Of a DNA stretch of 64,000 nt, positions 9,762-18,707 are shown in pieces. The position numbers and the translations under genes are program-made. Position 1 is the first letter of the stretch. Every line of letters starts with the position of its first letter. The stretch is from Marinomonas balearica. Its GTDB lineage: Bacteria; Pseudomonadota; Gammaproteobacteria; Pseudomonadales; Marinomonadaceae. Under the pieces are notes generated by a model. The model ran no database searches. It was not told the origin of the DNA and was given only the letters and a program-made list of their open reading frames with translations. The stretch covers positions 422,438 to 486,437 of the forward strand of contig NZ_SNXC01000011.1 of assembly GCF_004362145.1 (NCBI RefSeq). The letters are read 5' to 3'.

Positions 9762-9783
9762 ACCTTACTGGCTTTGAGTTTTT
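9744..9783 (+). terminator. Rho-independent terminator after the kinase/EAL operon
   Basis: A perfect 11-bp stem: TCAAAGCCAGT (9744-9754) pairs with ACTGGCTTTGA (9767-9777), with a 12-base loop, followed by GTTTTTC. The left arm overlaps the last codons of the EAL gene. It separates the sensory operon from the flagellar regulators, which must then have their own promoter in the short gap 9784-9824; I could not pick out a convincing sigma-54 or sigma-70 motif there. Confidence 0.85.
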
Positions 9784-9824
9784 CTTCGTCGTATATTTAA
9801 CTAATTGTTTATTGGATAGATTTT

Positions 9825-10289
9825 ATGAAAGCCTGCGTAATTGGCTTATCCAAAGAAGAGTACCAAACCCTGATTCCGGTTTTGCACTTTTTAGATGTGG
9901 ATTGGTCATATGATTTTGACTCTTCAGATATATTAATCGCTGGAGCAAGCCTTTCATTGGATGAGCTAATTAAGGTGGGCATTCCTTTTATAAGTTTAAA
10001 AACTCATGATTCGACGTTTGATATTGAAATAGGATGGTTGCGCCCATTACCTTGGAGGCAAACGGATATTCTTCCAATTTTTCACAAAATCCTCGAATCG
10101 AGAAAAATGCCGAGACAGTCAGGCGTTAATCTGAACCTTCATGTGCGGCATTTAGAATCATTATTAATACGCCAAGCGCTGGTGGCGTCGAAAGGAGTTG
10201 TGTCTAAAGCTGCTCAAATGCTTCAGATACAAAGGACAACCTTGATCGAAAAAATGCGTAGATACCACATTGATAAATCGGAGTATTAA
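9825..10289 (+). CDS. FlrA/FleQ-like protein lacking the AAA+ domain
   Basis: 154 residues, against about 480-490 for FlrA/FleQ, the sigma-54 activator at the top of polar flagellar hierarchies. Seen: an N-terminal ~95-residue segment resembling the atypical receiver of FleQ (VLHFLDVDWSY near the start, no acidic phospho-site), a short linker, and a C-terminal Fis-type HTH from about residue 105 with LIRQALVASKGVVSKAAQMLQIQRTTLIEKMR, very close in pattern to the FleQ HTH. The whole sigma-54-interacting AAA+ core (Walker A, GAFTGA, Walker B) is missing, with no frameshifted remnant in the flanking bases. It sits where flrA belongs, directly before flrB. It probably binds DNA but cannot itself drive sigma-54 open-complex formation. 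Confidence 0.75.
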   Translation: MKACVIGLSKEEYQTLIPVLHFLDVDWSYDFDSSDILIAGASLSLDELIKVGIPFISLKTHDSTFDIEIGWLRPLPWRQTDILPIFHKILESRKMPRQSGVNLNLHVRHLESLLIRQALVASKGVVSKAAQMLQIQRTTLIEKMRRYHIDKSEY

Positions 10290-11450
10290 GTGACCAAAGA
10301 TGAGGAAATAGCGCAGCTAAAAGACGCATTTTCAGCCTTTAAAGAAACCTCCGACGTGTTAAGTCAATCTTATTCAGATTTACAAGCACAGGTTGCTCTA
10401 CTGAGTGAGCAACTTGCTAAAAGTGAAAAGGCAAAAAAAGATCAGGAAACGCAAAATACGTTATTGATTAATCAGTTTCAGCAGCTGTTTTTATCGATGC
10501 CCGTCGGTGTTTTATTGCTAAATGCGCAGGGAGTTGTCGTTATGACAAACCCTATTATTGAAAAACTCTTAGATATTGCTCTCTTAGGGGAGAGTTGGGC
10601 AAGTATTGTACCTAAGTGTTTTAGCCCTCAAGAAGATGACGGTCATGAGGTGACTCTTGTAACAGGGCGACGTGTGAGAGTGGAAACTTCGTCGTTAGGA
10701 GATGTTCCAGGGCAGCTGATTATCTTAGTTGATCTTACGGAAACTCATCTACTTCAAAAGAAGCTTTCGCATCATGAGAGGTTGTCTAACATAGGTCGTA
10801 TGGTCGCAGCGCTTGCCCATCAAATAAGAACGCCTCTGGCTTCAGCAATGTTGTACGCAGGGCATTTAGAAAAAGACGATATCCCTATTGATTTAAGACG
10901 AAAATTCACTGGGAAGCTGTCAGAGAGATTGAAAAATATAGAGCATCAGATACGCGATATGCTGATCTTTTCCAAATCTGATATTCGATTGGACGAAATG
11001 ATTAGTGTGGTTGATTTTTATAATGAATTGACAGCACTTGCATCGGAAATCAGTGAAAGGACTGATTTCCCTGTGGTAGCTTATTTGAATTTTAGTGAGC
11101 CTGATCGAGTATTCATTAGGTGCAATAAAGATACGCTAGCAGGCGCTATTACAAATTTGATCAACAATGGCATTGAAGCGTCTGTTTTAGATAGAGTGCC
11201 AGTAGAGCTTGTGTTTGAAGAGACGAAAGACGGATTAATGGTCAGTGTTCGAGATCAAGGTGTTGGCATGAGCCCGCAAAAGAGAAAAGAAATTGATGAG
11301 GGTTTTGTCACCACAAAGCAACATGGTACAGGTTTAGGAATTATGGTGGTAAAAGCAATTGTCAGAGCTCATCATGGTGTTTTTCGGTTAATGAGTGAAG
11401 AAGGTAAGGGGACATGTGCGCTTGTAAATATTCCCTTGCTTAGGAGTTAA
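10290..11450 (+). CDS. flrB: Flagellar two-component sensor kinase FlrB/FleS
   Basis: A soluble histidine kinase of 386 residues that phosphorylates FlrC to switch on class III flagellar genes. Coiled-coil N-terminus (residues 5-60), a PAS domain at about 65-150 (LFLSMPVGVLLLNAQGVVVM), HisKA with AALAHQIRTPLAS (His177), and HATPase with NLINNGIEAS, DQGVGMSP and HGTGLGIMVVK. No membrane segments, as expected for FlrB. GTG start immediately after the stop of the FlrA-like gene; one base separates it from flrC. HQIRTP instead of HELRTP is typical of the FlrB/FleS group. Confidence 0.93.
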   Translation: MTKDEEIAQLKDAFSAFKETSDVLSQSYSDLQAQVALLSEQLAKSEKAKKDQETQNTLLINQFQQLFLSMPVGVLLLNAQGVVVMTNPIIEKLLDIALLGESWASIVPKCFSPQEDDGHEVTLVTGRRVRVETSSLGDVPGQLIILVDLTETHLLQKKLSHHERLSNIGRMVAALAHQIRTPLASAMLYAGHLEKDDIPIDLRRKFTGKLSERLKNIEHQIRDMLIFSKSDIRLDEMISVVDFYNELTALASEISERTDFPVVAYLNFSEPDRVFIRCNKDTLAGAITNLINNGIEASVLDRVPVELVFEETKDGLMVSVRDQGVGMSPQKRKEIDEGFVTTKQHGTGLGIMVVKAIVRAHHGVFRLMSEEGKGTCALVNIPLLRS

Positions 11451-11451
11451 A

Positions 11452-12804
11452 ATGAATAAAGTAAAGTTGCTGATTGTTGAAGATGATCGTGGATTAGCAG
11501 AGGCTCTTGAAGATACTTTGCTTCTTGCTGGCTATGATTGCAGTGTTGTTGGAAGCTCTGAAGATGCCATTTTAGCCCTAAAAAAACAAACGTTTGATAT
11601 GGTTGTTTCTGATATCAACTTACCCGGCATGGACGGTTATGGTTTATTAAAATATGTAGTGGGCCATTATCCTGAGCTTCCTATCATGCTGATGACTGCC
11701 TATGGTGATATTGCGCACGCCGTAGAAGCAATGCGAGAGGGTGCCGTCGATTACTTGTTAAAGCCCTTTGAAGAAGCAGAATTACTTGAAGTCATTCAAA
11801 AGCATGCTTCAGGCACTTCGGATGCAAAAAGTTCGTCTTTAATTGCGGTTGACCCTTCTAGTACGGCTATGGTCGATCTTGCAAGGCGTGTTGCTGTAAC
11901 AGATTCTACAGTTTTAATTTGTGGAGAAAGTGGCACAGGTAAAGAGGTGCTGGCGAATTTTATTCATACGTCATCGGCTAGAAAAGGCCAACCGTTTGTC
12001 GCGATAAACTGTGCTGCAATTCCAGAAAATATGCTTGAGGCCATATTGTTTGGGTATGAAAAGGGAGCATACACTGGCGCTGTAAATTCTCAAGCAGGTA
12101 AATTTGAGCAGGCAAACGGAGGAACCATCCTGTTAGATGAAATTACAGAAATGGATGTCGGTCTACAGGCTAAACTGCTCAGAGTGCTACAAGAGCAAGA
12201 AGTAGAAAGATTGGGTGGGAAAAAACCGATAAAACTGGATCTTCGGATTATTGCGACGACGAACCGTGATTTGGCGAGTTATGTAAAAGAAGGTGGATTT
12301 AGGGAAGACTTATTTTACAGGTTGAATGTTTTCCCGCTTAAATGGTTGCCTATTAGAGAGCGCAAAGGTGATATCATTCCAATTGCTGAGTCACTCCTTA
12401 AAAAACATTCGATTAAGATGAGATTGGGCGAGGTTGTATTAATGCCTTCTGCCCAAAGTAAGCTGGAATCTCACCGCTGGCCAGGAAATGTTCGAGAACT
12501 CGATAATGTGATACAGCGCGCCCTAATATTATGCGGTGGTGGAACAGTGCAGGAACAGCACATCGTATTCGATATGTTGAGCAGCGAGCCGCTGATCGAA
12601 TCTGAGTCTCCATCAGATGAAAATGACGATGCAGCGTCTATTCTTGGTCAAGGCGTACAGCAACACGAATTTAGAATTATCGCTCAAGCGCTAATTGAGG
12701 CGAAAGGAAAGCGCAAGGACGTTGCAGAGAAACTTGGGATAAGTCCTCGAACATTGCGTTATAAAATCGCTAAAATGCGTGAATATGGTTTAGAAGTTGA
12801 TTGA
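11452..12804 (+). CDS. flrC: Sigma-54-dependent flagellar response regulator FlrC/FleR
   Basis: An NtrC-type activator of 450 residues. Receiver with Asp54 in SDINLPGMDG; AAA+ domain with Walker A GESGTGKE at about 159-166, sigma-54 contact loop GAYTGA at about 205-210, Walker B GGTILLDEITEM and the arginine-finger region FREDLFYRLNVFP; Fis-type HTH at the C-terminus (RKDVAEKLGISPRTLRYKI). It activates genes for hook, basal body and stator in polar flagellar systems. All catalytic motifs are present, so it is the only complete sigma-54 activator in this window. Confidence 0.94.
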   Translation: MNKVKLLIVEDDRGLAEALEDTLLLAGYDCSVVGSSEDAILALKKQTFDMVVSDINLPGMDGYGLLKYVVGHYPELPIMLMTAYGDIAHAVEAMREGAVDYLLKPFEEAELLEVIQKHASGTSDAKSSSLIAVDPSSTAMVDLARRVAVTDSTVLICGESGTGKEVLANFIHTSSARKGQPFVAINCAAIPENMLEAILFGYEKGAYTGAVNSQAGKFEQANGGTILLDEITEMDVGLQAKLLRVLQEQEVERLGGKKPIKLDLRIIATTNRDLASYVKEGGFREDLFYRLNVFPLKWLPIRERKGDIIPIAESLLKKHSIKMRLGEVVLMPSAQSKLESHRWPGNVRELDNVIQRALILCGGGTVQEQHIVFDMLSSEPLIESESPSDENDDAASILGQGVQQHEFRIIAQALIEAKGKRKDVAEKLGISPRTLRYKIAKMREYGLEVD

Positions 12805-12871
12805 TCTTTTTATCTAGTTTTAAATAGCCTTATGCTAAGCTATATGTACAAAGGTTCATAGAGAGTGAAAT

Positions 12872-13237
12872 ATGGTCACAAATAGACCAGATATAAATCA
12901 GGTACTGTCTCAGATGCGCCAAATGCGGGAGCAGGTTCAGTCACCTTCCGATTCGTTGAATCGAATTAATAGTCAGGATGGATTAAATGTTAATGATGTA
13001 GCAGCGACCGATAAATCGGAGTTTGCTGATATGTTAAAACAGGCTATTGATCAGGTTAATACGAATCAGAAAGAGGCAACGAGCTTAGCTCAAGCGTATG
13101 AGCGTGGCGACCCTAATGTCGATTTACCAGAAGTGATGATTGGATTACAAAAATCCAGTATTTCTTTTGAAGCAATGACTCAGGTTCGCAACAAGCTGGT
13201 TGATGCCTACGAGAAAATAATGAATATGCCAGTATAA
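12872..13237 (+). CDS. fliE: Flagellar hook-basal body protein FliE
   Basis: Small rod-MS ring junction protein of 121 residues, exported by the flagellar type III system. Typical C-terminal half: FADMLKQAIDQVNTNQKEA, YERGDPNVDLPEVMIGLQKSSISFEAMTQVRNKLVDAYEKIM. First gene of the fliE-J run, after a 67-base gap from flrC in which I could not find a clear -24/-12 box. ATG with GAGAGTG shortly upstream. Confidence 0.95.
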   Translation: MVTNRPDINQVLSQMRQMREQVQSPSDSLNRINSQDGLNVNDVAATDKSEFADMLKQAIDQVNTNQKEATSLAQAYERGDPNVDLPEVMIGLQKSSISFEAMTQVRNKLVDAYEKIMNMPV

Positions 13238-13269
13238 TAGCTGGCAATAACGTTTAGGCGCCGATGTAA

Positions 13270-14943
13270 ATGGATAACGTTCCAGCACAACAATCTGAGC
13301 AAAAGCTATACATGGAGTTGTTGACGGGCTTCAATAAGTTGACGGTAATCCGACAGCTTGCATTGATGGTCGGTCTTGCCGCGTCTATAGCAATTGCTCT
13401 GGCGGCAGTGCTCTGGTCAAGTGGCCCATCCTATAAGCCTGTTTTAAGCAGCATTACTGATTATAACGCCGATCAAATAGTCGAACTCCTCAGTACGAAT
13501 AACATTCCTTTTAAACTCGATCAAAATACTGGCGCGCTGTTGGTCGAGGAAGAGTTTTATCACCAAGCAAGGTTAAAATTAGCAGGCTCAGGTATTGTCT
13601 CAGATAAAATTGTTGGCCTAGAAATCATGGATCAAGATCAGGCCTTGGGTACGTCGCAATTTATTGAAACTGCGCGTTACCGGCGTGGTTTAGAGGGCGA
13701 ACTTAGTCGGACGATTACCAGTTTGCAAAGCGTGAAGTCCGCTCGCGTTCATCTCGCTATTCCAAAAGAGTCGGTATTTGTGAGGGATACTCGAAAACCA
13801 ACCGCATCCGTATTTCTCGAATTGTATTCAGGACGGCGATTAGATCGCAGTCAAGTCGATGCGATAGTGAATTTGGTCGCTTCTAGTATCTCTCAATTGA
13901 GTGACAAAGATGTAACTGTTGTTGATCAACGAGGAACATTACTTACGGATAAGGACTCTACTTCAGAGCTGTCGATCGCTGGTAAACAATTTGACTACAC
14001 AAGGCGTGTTGAAGAAGTGATGCTGCGTCGAGTAAACAATATTTTATTGCCTGTCGTTGGATCCGGACGATTTAAAGCGGAAGTATCTGCTGATATTGAC
14101 TTTACAGCGGTGGAACAAACAGATGAGCAATATAACCCTGACCTTCTAGCGTTAAGAAGCGAGCAAACATTCAAAGAGCGTCGTTCCACGGCTGGTGGGA
14201 ACAACGGCGTACCGGGAGCGCTTACAAATCAGCCTCCTGGAGCAGTGAATGCACCCGAGCAAGCAGATGTGAATGGAACTCCTATTGGTGGCACAGGAGC
14301 GGGAGGAACAGGCCAATCGAAAGAAGAAACTACGCGAAACTTTGAGTTGGATCGAAGTATAAGTTATACCAAAAGACAGCAGGGAACTGTGCGTCGCCTT
14401 TCAGTTGCTGTAGTAGTGGACGATGTGGCCTCTCTAAATGCTGAAACATCGGAAATTGAACGAGCGCCGTGGAATGATGATGAACTTAGTCGTTTAACTT
14501 TATTGGTAAGAGACGCCGTTGGTTACGACCCTTCACGTGGAGACAGTGTCAGTGTCATTAATTCTCCATTTGCTTTGCCGGAGCCGCCTGCCGCACCAGA
14601 AATTATTCCATTTTATAAGCAGGAGTGGTTTTTAAGTCTGCTTCAGCCGACCCTTGTTGGTCTGTTTATATTGATCCTATTGCTGGTTGTAGTGCGTCCC
14701 ATACTTACGACTCTTAGTGAGCAGAACAAAATTGCCGTCGCTGAAGATACGGAAGCCGCCATATTTGCTGATGAAACAGATGAAATTTCTGATGATCAGG
14801 TCTCATTGGTGAGCGCAGAAGATGTTATGGTGCCTGGATCGCCAGAGAAAATTGATCGTCAATTAAATGCGATACGAGGGCTCATTGCGGAAGAGCCTGA
14901 ACGCGTCGCACAAGTTGTAAAACAGTGGGTAATGGAAGGGTAA
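13270..14943 (+). CDS. fliF: Flagellar MS-ring protein FliF
   Basis: Inner-membrane ring that houses the export gate and anchors the C-ring. 557 residues. Transmembrane segments at about 31-50 and 460-480. Periplasmic ring-building motifs include ALGTSQFIETARYRRGLEGELSRTI-type sequence (residues ~123-147), ARVHLAIP and DKDVTVVDQRGTLL, and there is a flexible Gly/Pro-rich region at about 310-355. The C-terminal cytoplasmic tail (DRQLNAIRGLIAEEPERVAQ and following VVKQWV) is the FliG-binding helix. fliG starts at the base after its stop codon. Confidence 0.96.
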   Translation: MDNVPAQQSEQKLYMELLTGFNKLTVIRQLALMVGLAASIAIALAAVLWSSGPSYKPVLSSITDYNADQIVELLSTNNIPFKLDQNTGALLVEEEFYHQARLKLAGSGIVSDKIVGLEIMDQDQALGTSQFIETARYRRGLEGELSRTITSLQSVKSARVHLAIPKESVFVRDTRKPTASVFLELYSGRRLDRSQVDAIVNLVASSISQLSDKDVTVVDQRGTLLTDKDSTSELSIAGKQFDYTRRVEEVMLRRVNNILLPVVGSGRFKAEVSADIDFTAVEQTDEQYNPDLLALRSEQTFKERRSTAGGNNGVPGALTNQPPGAVNAPEQADVNGTPIGGTGAGGTGQSKEETTRNFELDRSISYTKRQQGTVRRLSVAVVVDDVASLNAETSEIERAPWNDDELSRLTLLVRDAVGYDPSRGDSVSVINSPFALPEPPAAPEIIPFYKQEWFLSLLQPTLVGLFILILLLVVVRPILTTLSEQNKIAVAEDTEAAIFADETDEISDDQVSLVSAEDVMVPGSPEKIDRQLNAIRGLIAEEPERVAQVVKQWVMEG

Positions 14944-15957
14944 ATGAGCGAAGCGTCACCTGGTGAAGATCTAACCTCGATAGAGAAAGCTGCCGTCTTG
15001 TTGATGTCGCTTGGCGAATCTGATGCCGCACAAATTTTGAAGCACATGGGGCCAAAAGAAGTTCAGCGAATTGGTCAAACAATGGCTCAATTGGCGAACG
15101 TTCAGCGCCATCAAGTGGAGAAGGTGTTGGATGATTTCCTAATTCTTGTCGGAGATCAAACAGGTTTAGGACTGGGCGCTGATGGCTACATCAGAAACAT
15201 GCTTAAGGAAGCTTTAGGGGAAGAGAAAGCCGGAAGCTTGATTGACCGGATACTTTTAGGTGGTAATACCACGGGTCTAGACACTCTAAAATGGATGGAA
15301 CCGCGCGCGGTATCGGATGTTATTCGTTACGAGCACCCGCAAATTCAAGCAATCGTAATTTCTTATCTTGATTCCGATCAGGCTTCAGAAATCTTGGCAA
15401 ACTTTGACGAACGCGTGCGTCTGGATATCCTACTTAGGGTCGCATCATTAGAAACGGTTCAACCGGCTGCGCTGCAAGAGCTAAACAATATTCTTGAAAG
15501 ACAGTTCTCGGGTAATCAATCTACTCAGTCGACATCAATTGGTGGTGTGCGTACTGCTGCGAACATTATGAACTTAATAGACAGCTCTATAGAGTCTGAG
15601 CTTATGGAATCTATCCGAGATGTGGATGAAGATCTTGCTAACACTATTCAGGATATGATGTTCGTATTTGATAACTTGATTGACGTAGACGATCGCGGAA
15701 TTCAAGCAATCATGCGCGAAGTTGAGTCCGAAACACTTATTCTTGCACTGAAAGGGGCTGACCCGGATATGCAAGAGAAAATATTTAAAAACATGTCCTC
15801 GCGAGCGGCTGATATGCTGAAAGATGATTTAGAAGCGAAAGGCCCTGTTAGGGTGAGTGAAGTTGAGGTTGCGCAAAAAGAAATTTTGGCGATTGCACGT
15901 AGACTGGCTGATAACGGTGAAATCGTTCTCGGCGGTGGCGGCGAGCAAATGGTTTAA
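14944..15957 (+). CDS. fliG: Flagellar motor switch protein FliG
   Basis: C-ring rotor protein of 337 residues, the usual length. N-terminal FliF-binding domain (SIEKAAVLLMSLGESDAAQI), middle domain with the EHPQ motif in RYEHPQIQAIVISYL, and C-terminal torque domain with IDVDDRGIQAIMREVES and MQEKIFKNMSSRAADMLKDD carrying the charged residues that meet MotA-type stators. ATG lies immediately after the fliF stop; fliH follows 4 bases later. Confidence 0.97.
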   Translation: MSEASPGEDLTSIEKAAVLLMSLGESDAAQILKHMGPKEVQRIGQTMAQLANVQRHQVEKVLDDFLILVGDQTGLGLGADGYIRNMLKEALGEEKAGSLIDRILLGGNTTGLDTLKWMEPRAVSDVIRYEHPQIQAIVISYLDSDQASEILANFDERVRLDILLRVASLETVQPAALQELNNILERQFSGNQSTQSTSIGGVRTAANIMNLIDSSIESELMESIRDVDEDLANTIQDMMFVFDNLIDVDDRGIQAIMREVESETLILALKGADPDMQEKIFKNMSSRAADMLKDDLEAKGPVRVSEVEVAQKEILAIARRLADNGEIVLGGGGEQMV

Positions 15958-15961
15958 TTGA

Positions 15962-16765
15962 ATGACAGAGAATGGACCTGAAAACGATAAGAAGTTAACT
16001 GCATACGAGCGCTGGGAACTACCAAATTTAGATAATCATGATGATAAAGAGCAAGCTCCACGAGAATCTGCTCTTTATATCAAGGAAGAAGCCACTCCGG
16101 CTGTTGAAGAAATTGAAGAAGAGTCGTTAGTATACGAACCGTTAACCGCATCCCAATTAGAAGAAATACGCTCTGCTGCCTACGATGAAGGCTTTATTCA
16201 AGGTGAGTCCGATGGCTATGATAAAGGCTATAAAGAAGGTGTTGAGACAGGAAAGCAGGAAGGACTTGAGCTAGGGAAAGAGGAAGGGGTTGCAGAGGGT
16301 GTTGAGCTTGGTAAGGCCGAGGTGATTGAGCAAGGTGCAGCCCATCTTCAGCAAGTTGAAACGGCATTAAATCAGGCGTACCAAGAGCTATTACAACCTC
16401 TCGAGGAATCTCGATCTGAATTAGAATCATTGTTATATAGATCTGTTCGATCTCTTGTCGAAACAATTTGTGAAAATGAGTTAAGTGCTACCAGTGGAGA
16501 CATGCTAGTTAAGGGTCTATCTCAAGCGCTCGATACTATTGGGGAGTTTGAGGGAAAGGCCAGATTAACGGTTAATCCTGTAGACCGCGAGGCTCTAACG
16601 AATGTTGGGTCACTTGAGAGATTGGATATCCAAATTGAGTCAGATGATTCAATGTTGGAAGGGGGTTTTCTTTTGAACTCAAACTCCTTTTTTGTTGACG
16701 GTAGCGTAGAAACAAAATTAAACAGTGTCTTCGAAAAAATAAAATCTCCTTCCGAACAGCCATAA
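15962..16765 (+). CDS. fliH: Flagellar export ATPase regulator FliH
   Basis: 267 residues. The N-terminal peptide [11 protein letters not shown] matches the conserved FliH segment that docks on FliN/FlhA. A run of short glycine-spaced repeats follows at residues ~72-125 ([20 protein letters not shown], then similar GxxxG units), the usual FliH helix-packing region. The C-terminal part resembles the V-ATPase E subunit-like domain that binds FliI. It lies in the standard fliG-fliH-fliI order with very short spacers. Confidence 0.93.
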   Translation: MTENGPENDKKLTAYERWELPNLDNHDDKEQAPRESALYIKEEATPAVEEIEEESLVYEPLTASQLEEIRSAAYDEGFIQGESDGYDKGYKEGVETGKQEGLELGKEEGVAEGVELGKAEVIEQGAAHLQQVETALNQAYQELLQPLEESRSELESLLYRSVRSLVETICENELSATSGDMLVKGLSQALDTIGEFEGKARLTVNPVDREALTNVGSLERLDIQIESDDSMLEGGFLLNSNSFFVDGSVETKLNSVFEKIKSPSEQP

Positions 16766-16769
16766 ACCT

Positions 16770-18101
16770 ATGACTTCAATTTTAGAGCGCATGTCACATC
16801 TTGAGTCACTTAATGTGACGATTCCGCCACCTGTTGTTGCCGGTAAGGTAACACGTATGGTGGGGCTGACAATGGAGGCGATCGGCTGCAAAGTGGCGTT
16901 GGGCGATCGTTGTAATGTTCAAGTCGGAAAGAGTAAATGGGTGGAATCAGAGGTTGTAGGATTTAATGGTAAGCTGACCTATCTTATGCCTACCGAGGCG
17001 ATTGAAGGGATTGCCCCTGGAGCACAAGTTGTTCCCCTCAATGAAGACAGTCGAATGCCGGTGGGTGATCATTTATTGGGAAGGGTCATTAACGGTCTAG
17101 GAAGACCATTGGATGGAAAAGGGCCGATAACCTCTGATCAGTCTATTTCATTGCAAGGTGAGATTATAAATCCGCTCCAAAGAAAACCTATTTCAGAAAC
17201 ACTCGATGTCGGTATTAAAACGATCAATAGTCTCTTGACCGTAGGTAAAGGGCAGCGATTGGGTCTATTTGCAGGCAGTGGTGTCGGGAAAAGTATGTTA
17301 CTTGGCATGATGACCCGATTTACAGAAGCTGACATTACTATTGTCGGGCTCATTGGCGAACGGGGGCGAGAGGTAAAAGAGTTTATTGAGCAAATCTTAG
17401 GGGAAGAAGGGCTCGCCAAGTCAGTGGTTATAGCGTCTCCTGCCGATGATTCGGCATTGATGCGTTTGAGAGCTGCTATGCTAACGACTCGAATTGCTGA
17501 ATATTTTCGTGATCAAGGGCGTAACGTGCTGCTGTTGATGGATTCTTTGACACGTTACGCACAAGCGCAACGTGAAATCGCGCTTTCTGTTGGAGAGCCT
17601 CCAGCAACAAAGGGTTATCCGCCGTCGGTATTTTCAAAGCTTCCTCAGTTAGTTGAACGAGCAGGGAACGGGAAGGAAGGTGGTGGCTCAATTACTGCAT
17701 TCTATACAGTGCTAACCGAAGGTGATGACCAGCAGGATCCTATTGCAGATTCTTCTCGTGCTATATTGGATGGTCATATTGTCTTGTCTCGACGACTTGC
17801 CGAAGAAGGGCACTACCCTGCGATTGATGTTGAGGCATCTATTTCCCGAGCAATGCCTCAAATAGTGAGTCAGGAGCATTTGCAAGGTGCTATGCGGGTT
17901 AAGCAGCTCTATTCAAAGTTTCAGCAAAATCGAGATTTGATATCAGTCGGAGCCTATAATAAGGGCAGTGATCCTGATCTTGATCAAGCAATTATGTTAA
18001 TGCCTGATATAAATGCGTTTCTTCGACAATCTCTCTCGGAAAGTTTTAATTTAGATCAAAGTCTTGAGCATCTGGTGAAAGCGTTAACTGCAAACAAGTA
18101 A
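16770..18101 (+). CDS. fliI: Flagellum-specific ATPase FliI
   Basis: ATPase of the flagellar type III export apparatus, homologous to the F1 beta subunit. 443 residues. Walker [16 protein letters not shown] at about residue 163-177, [17 protein letters not shown], Walker [18 protein letters not shown], and the [13 protein letters not shown] and [15 protein letters not shown] segments. ATG lies 4 bases after fliH. The next gene, fliJ, is unusually far away (162 bases). Confidence 0.97.
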   Translation: MTSILERMSHLESLNVTIPPPVVAGKVTRMVGLTMEAIGCKVALGDRCNVQVGKSKWVESEVVGFNGKLTYLMPTEAIEGIAPGAQVVPLNEDSRMPVGDHLLGRVINGLGRPLDGKGPITSDQSISLQGEIINPLQRKPISETLDVGIKTINSLLTVGKGQRLGLFAGSGVGKSMLLGMMTRFTEADITIVGLIGERGREVKEFIEQILGEEGLAKSVVIASPADDSALMRLRAAMLTTRIAEYFRDQGRNVLLLMDSLTRYAQAQREIALSVGEPPATKGYPPSVFSKLPQLVERAGNGKEGGGSITAFYTVLTEGDDQQDPIADSSRAILDGHIVLSRRLAEEGHYPAIDVEASISRAMPQIVSQEHLQGAMRVKQLYSKFQQNRDLISVGAYNKGSDPDLDQAIMLMPDINAFLRQSLSESFNLDQSLEHLVKALTANK

Positions 18102-18102
18102 T

Positions 18103-18125
18103 AATGCCTAATTATTGGTATTTTC
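18103..18125 (+). terminator. Possible weak terminator after fliI
   Basis: A 6-bp stem AATGCC (18103-18108) / GGTATT (18117-18122), including one G-T pair, is followed by a T-rich run (TTTTC). It is weak, but fits the uncommonly large gap between fliI and fliJ and may lower transcription into fliJ. Confidence 0.35.
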
Positions 18126-18177
18126 TTATCGCCTTTTGCTAGTATGTCACTGTATGAATACAATAATTGCGTAACGC

Positions 18178-18192
18178 CTTGTTTCGAACAAG
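18178..18192. promoter_or_regulatory. 15-bp palindrome in the fliI-fliJ gap
   Basis: CTTGTTTCGAACAAG has perfect 6-bp arms around a TCG centre, 72 bases before the fliJ start. It could be an operator for the distal fliJ-K segment or a small hairpin; AATTCTTT follows it. I recognise no specific regulator. Confidence 0.35.
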
Positions 18193-18263
18193 AATTCTTT
18201 ATGACGTATTGTTTTTGCGTGAAGTGAGTGCTTTCGTTGGGGTTAATGGATGAGATTTGAATT

Positions 18264-18698
18264 GTGAAAAAATCTGCTCGAATGCAAGTGCTTGTAAATT
18301 TAGCTCAGCGAGAAGAAGATAAGGTGTCTGAGCTTGTTGCAAATGAACGCAAGAAAGTAGACCTTGATAAGCAAAAATTACAAGATTTAAAAAGTTATGC
18401 GGAGCAGTACGACCAAGAGCGGAATTTGCTTGGTATGTCGTCTCATTTGGCCGTTAACTACCAGCATTTTGTTGATAGGCTACAACAAGCGATTCATCAG
18501 CAAGAAGGCCAAGTGTCTCGATCAGAACAGCAGTATAATATGGCGATGCGGCGCTGGCAGGCTGCCAGAGCAAAAACAAAAGGAATGGATTGGCTTAAGG
18601 ATAAATCTATTGGCGAAGAAGAGCGAGTCGAAGAAAAGCTTGAGCAGGCTAGAAACGATGAATTTGCAACCAGAAAATTCTTCGATAATAACCGCTAA
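18264..18698 (+). CDS. fliJ: Flagellar export chaperone FliJ
   Basis: 144 residues, nearly all helical and coiled-coil: charged heptads run through ERKKVDLDKQKLQDLKSYAEQ and QQAIHQQEGQVSRSEQQY. The N-terminus KKSARMQVLVNLAQREEDKV is typical of FliJ, which acts as the gamma-like stalk of the export ATPase. GTG start at 18264. It is separated from fliI by 162 bases holding a palindrome and a weak terminator, unlike the usual tight coupling, and followed after 9 bases by an unrecognised gene. Confidence 0.9.
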   Translation: MKKSARMQVLVNLAQREEDKVSELVANERKKVDLDKQKLQDLKSYAEQYDQERNLLGMSSHLAVNYQHFVDRLQQAIHQQEGQVSRSEQQYNMAMRRWQAARAKTKGMDWLKDKSIGEEERVEEKLEQARNDEFATRKFFDNNR

Positions 18699-18707
18699 TT
18701 TTTTGTT

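Noticed and set aside
13242-13269. TGGCAATAACG before fliF as a sigma-54 promoter
   Set aside because: The GG and GC doublets are not 10 bases apart, and fliF lies close behind fliE in the same operon.
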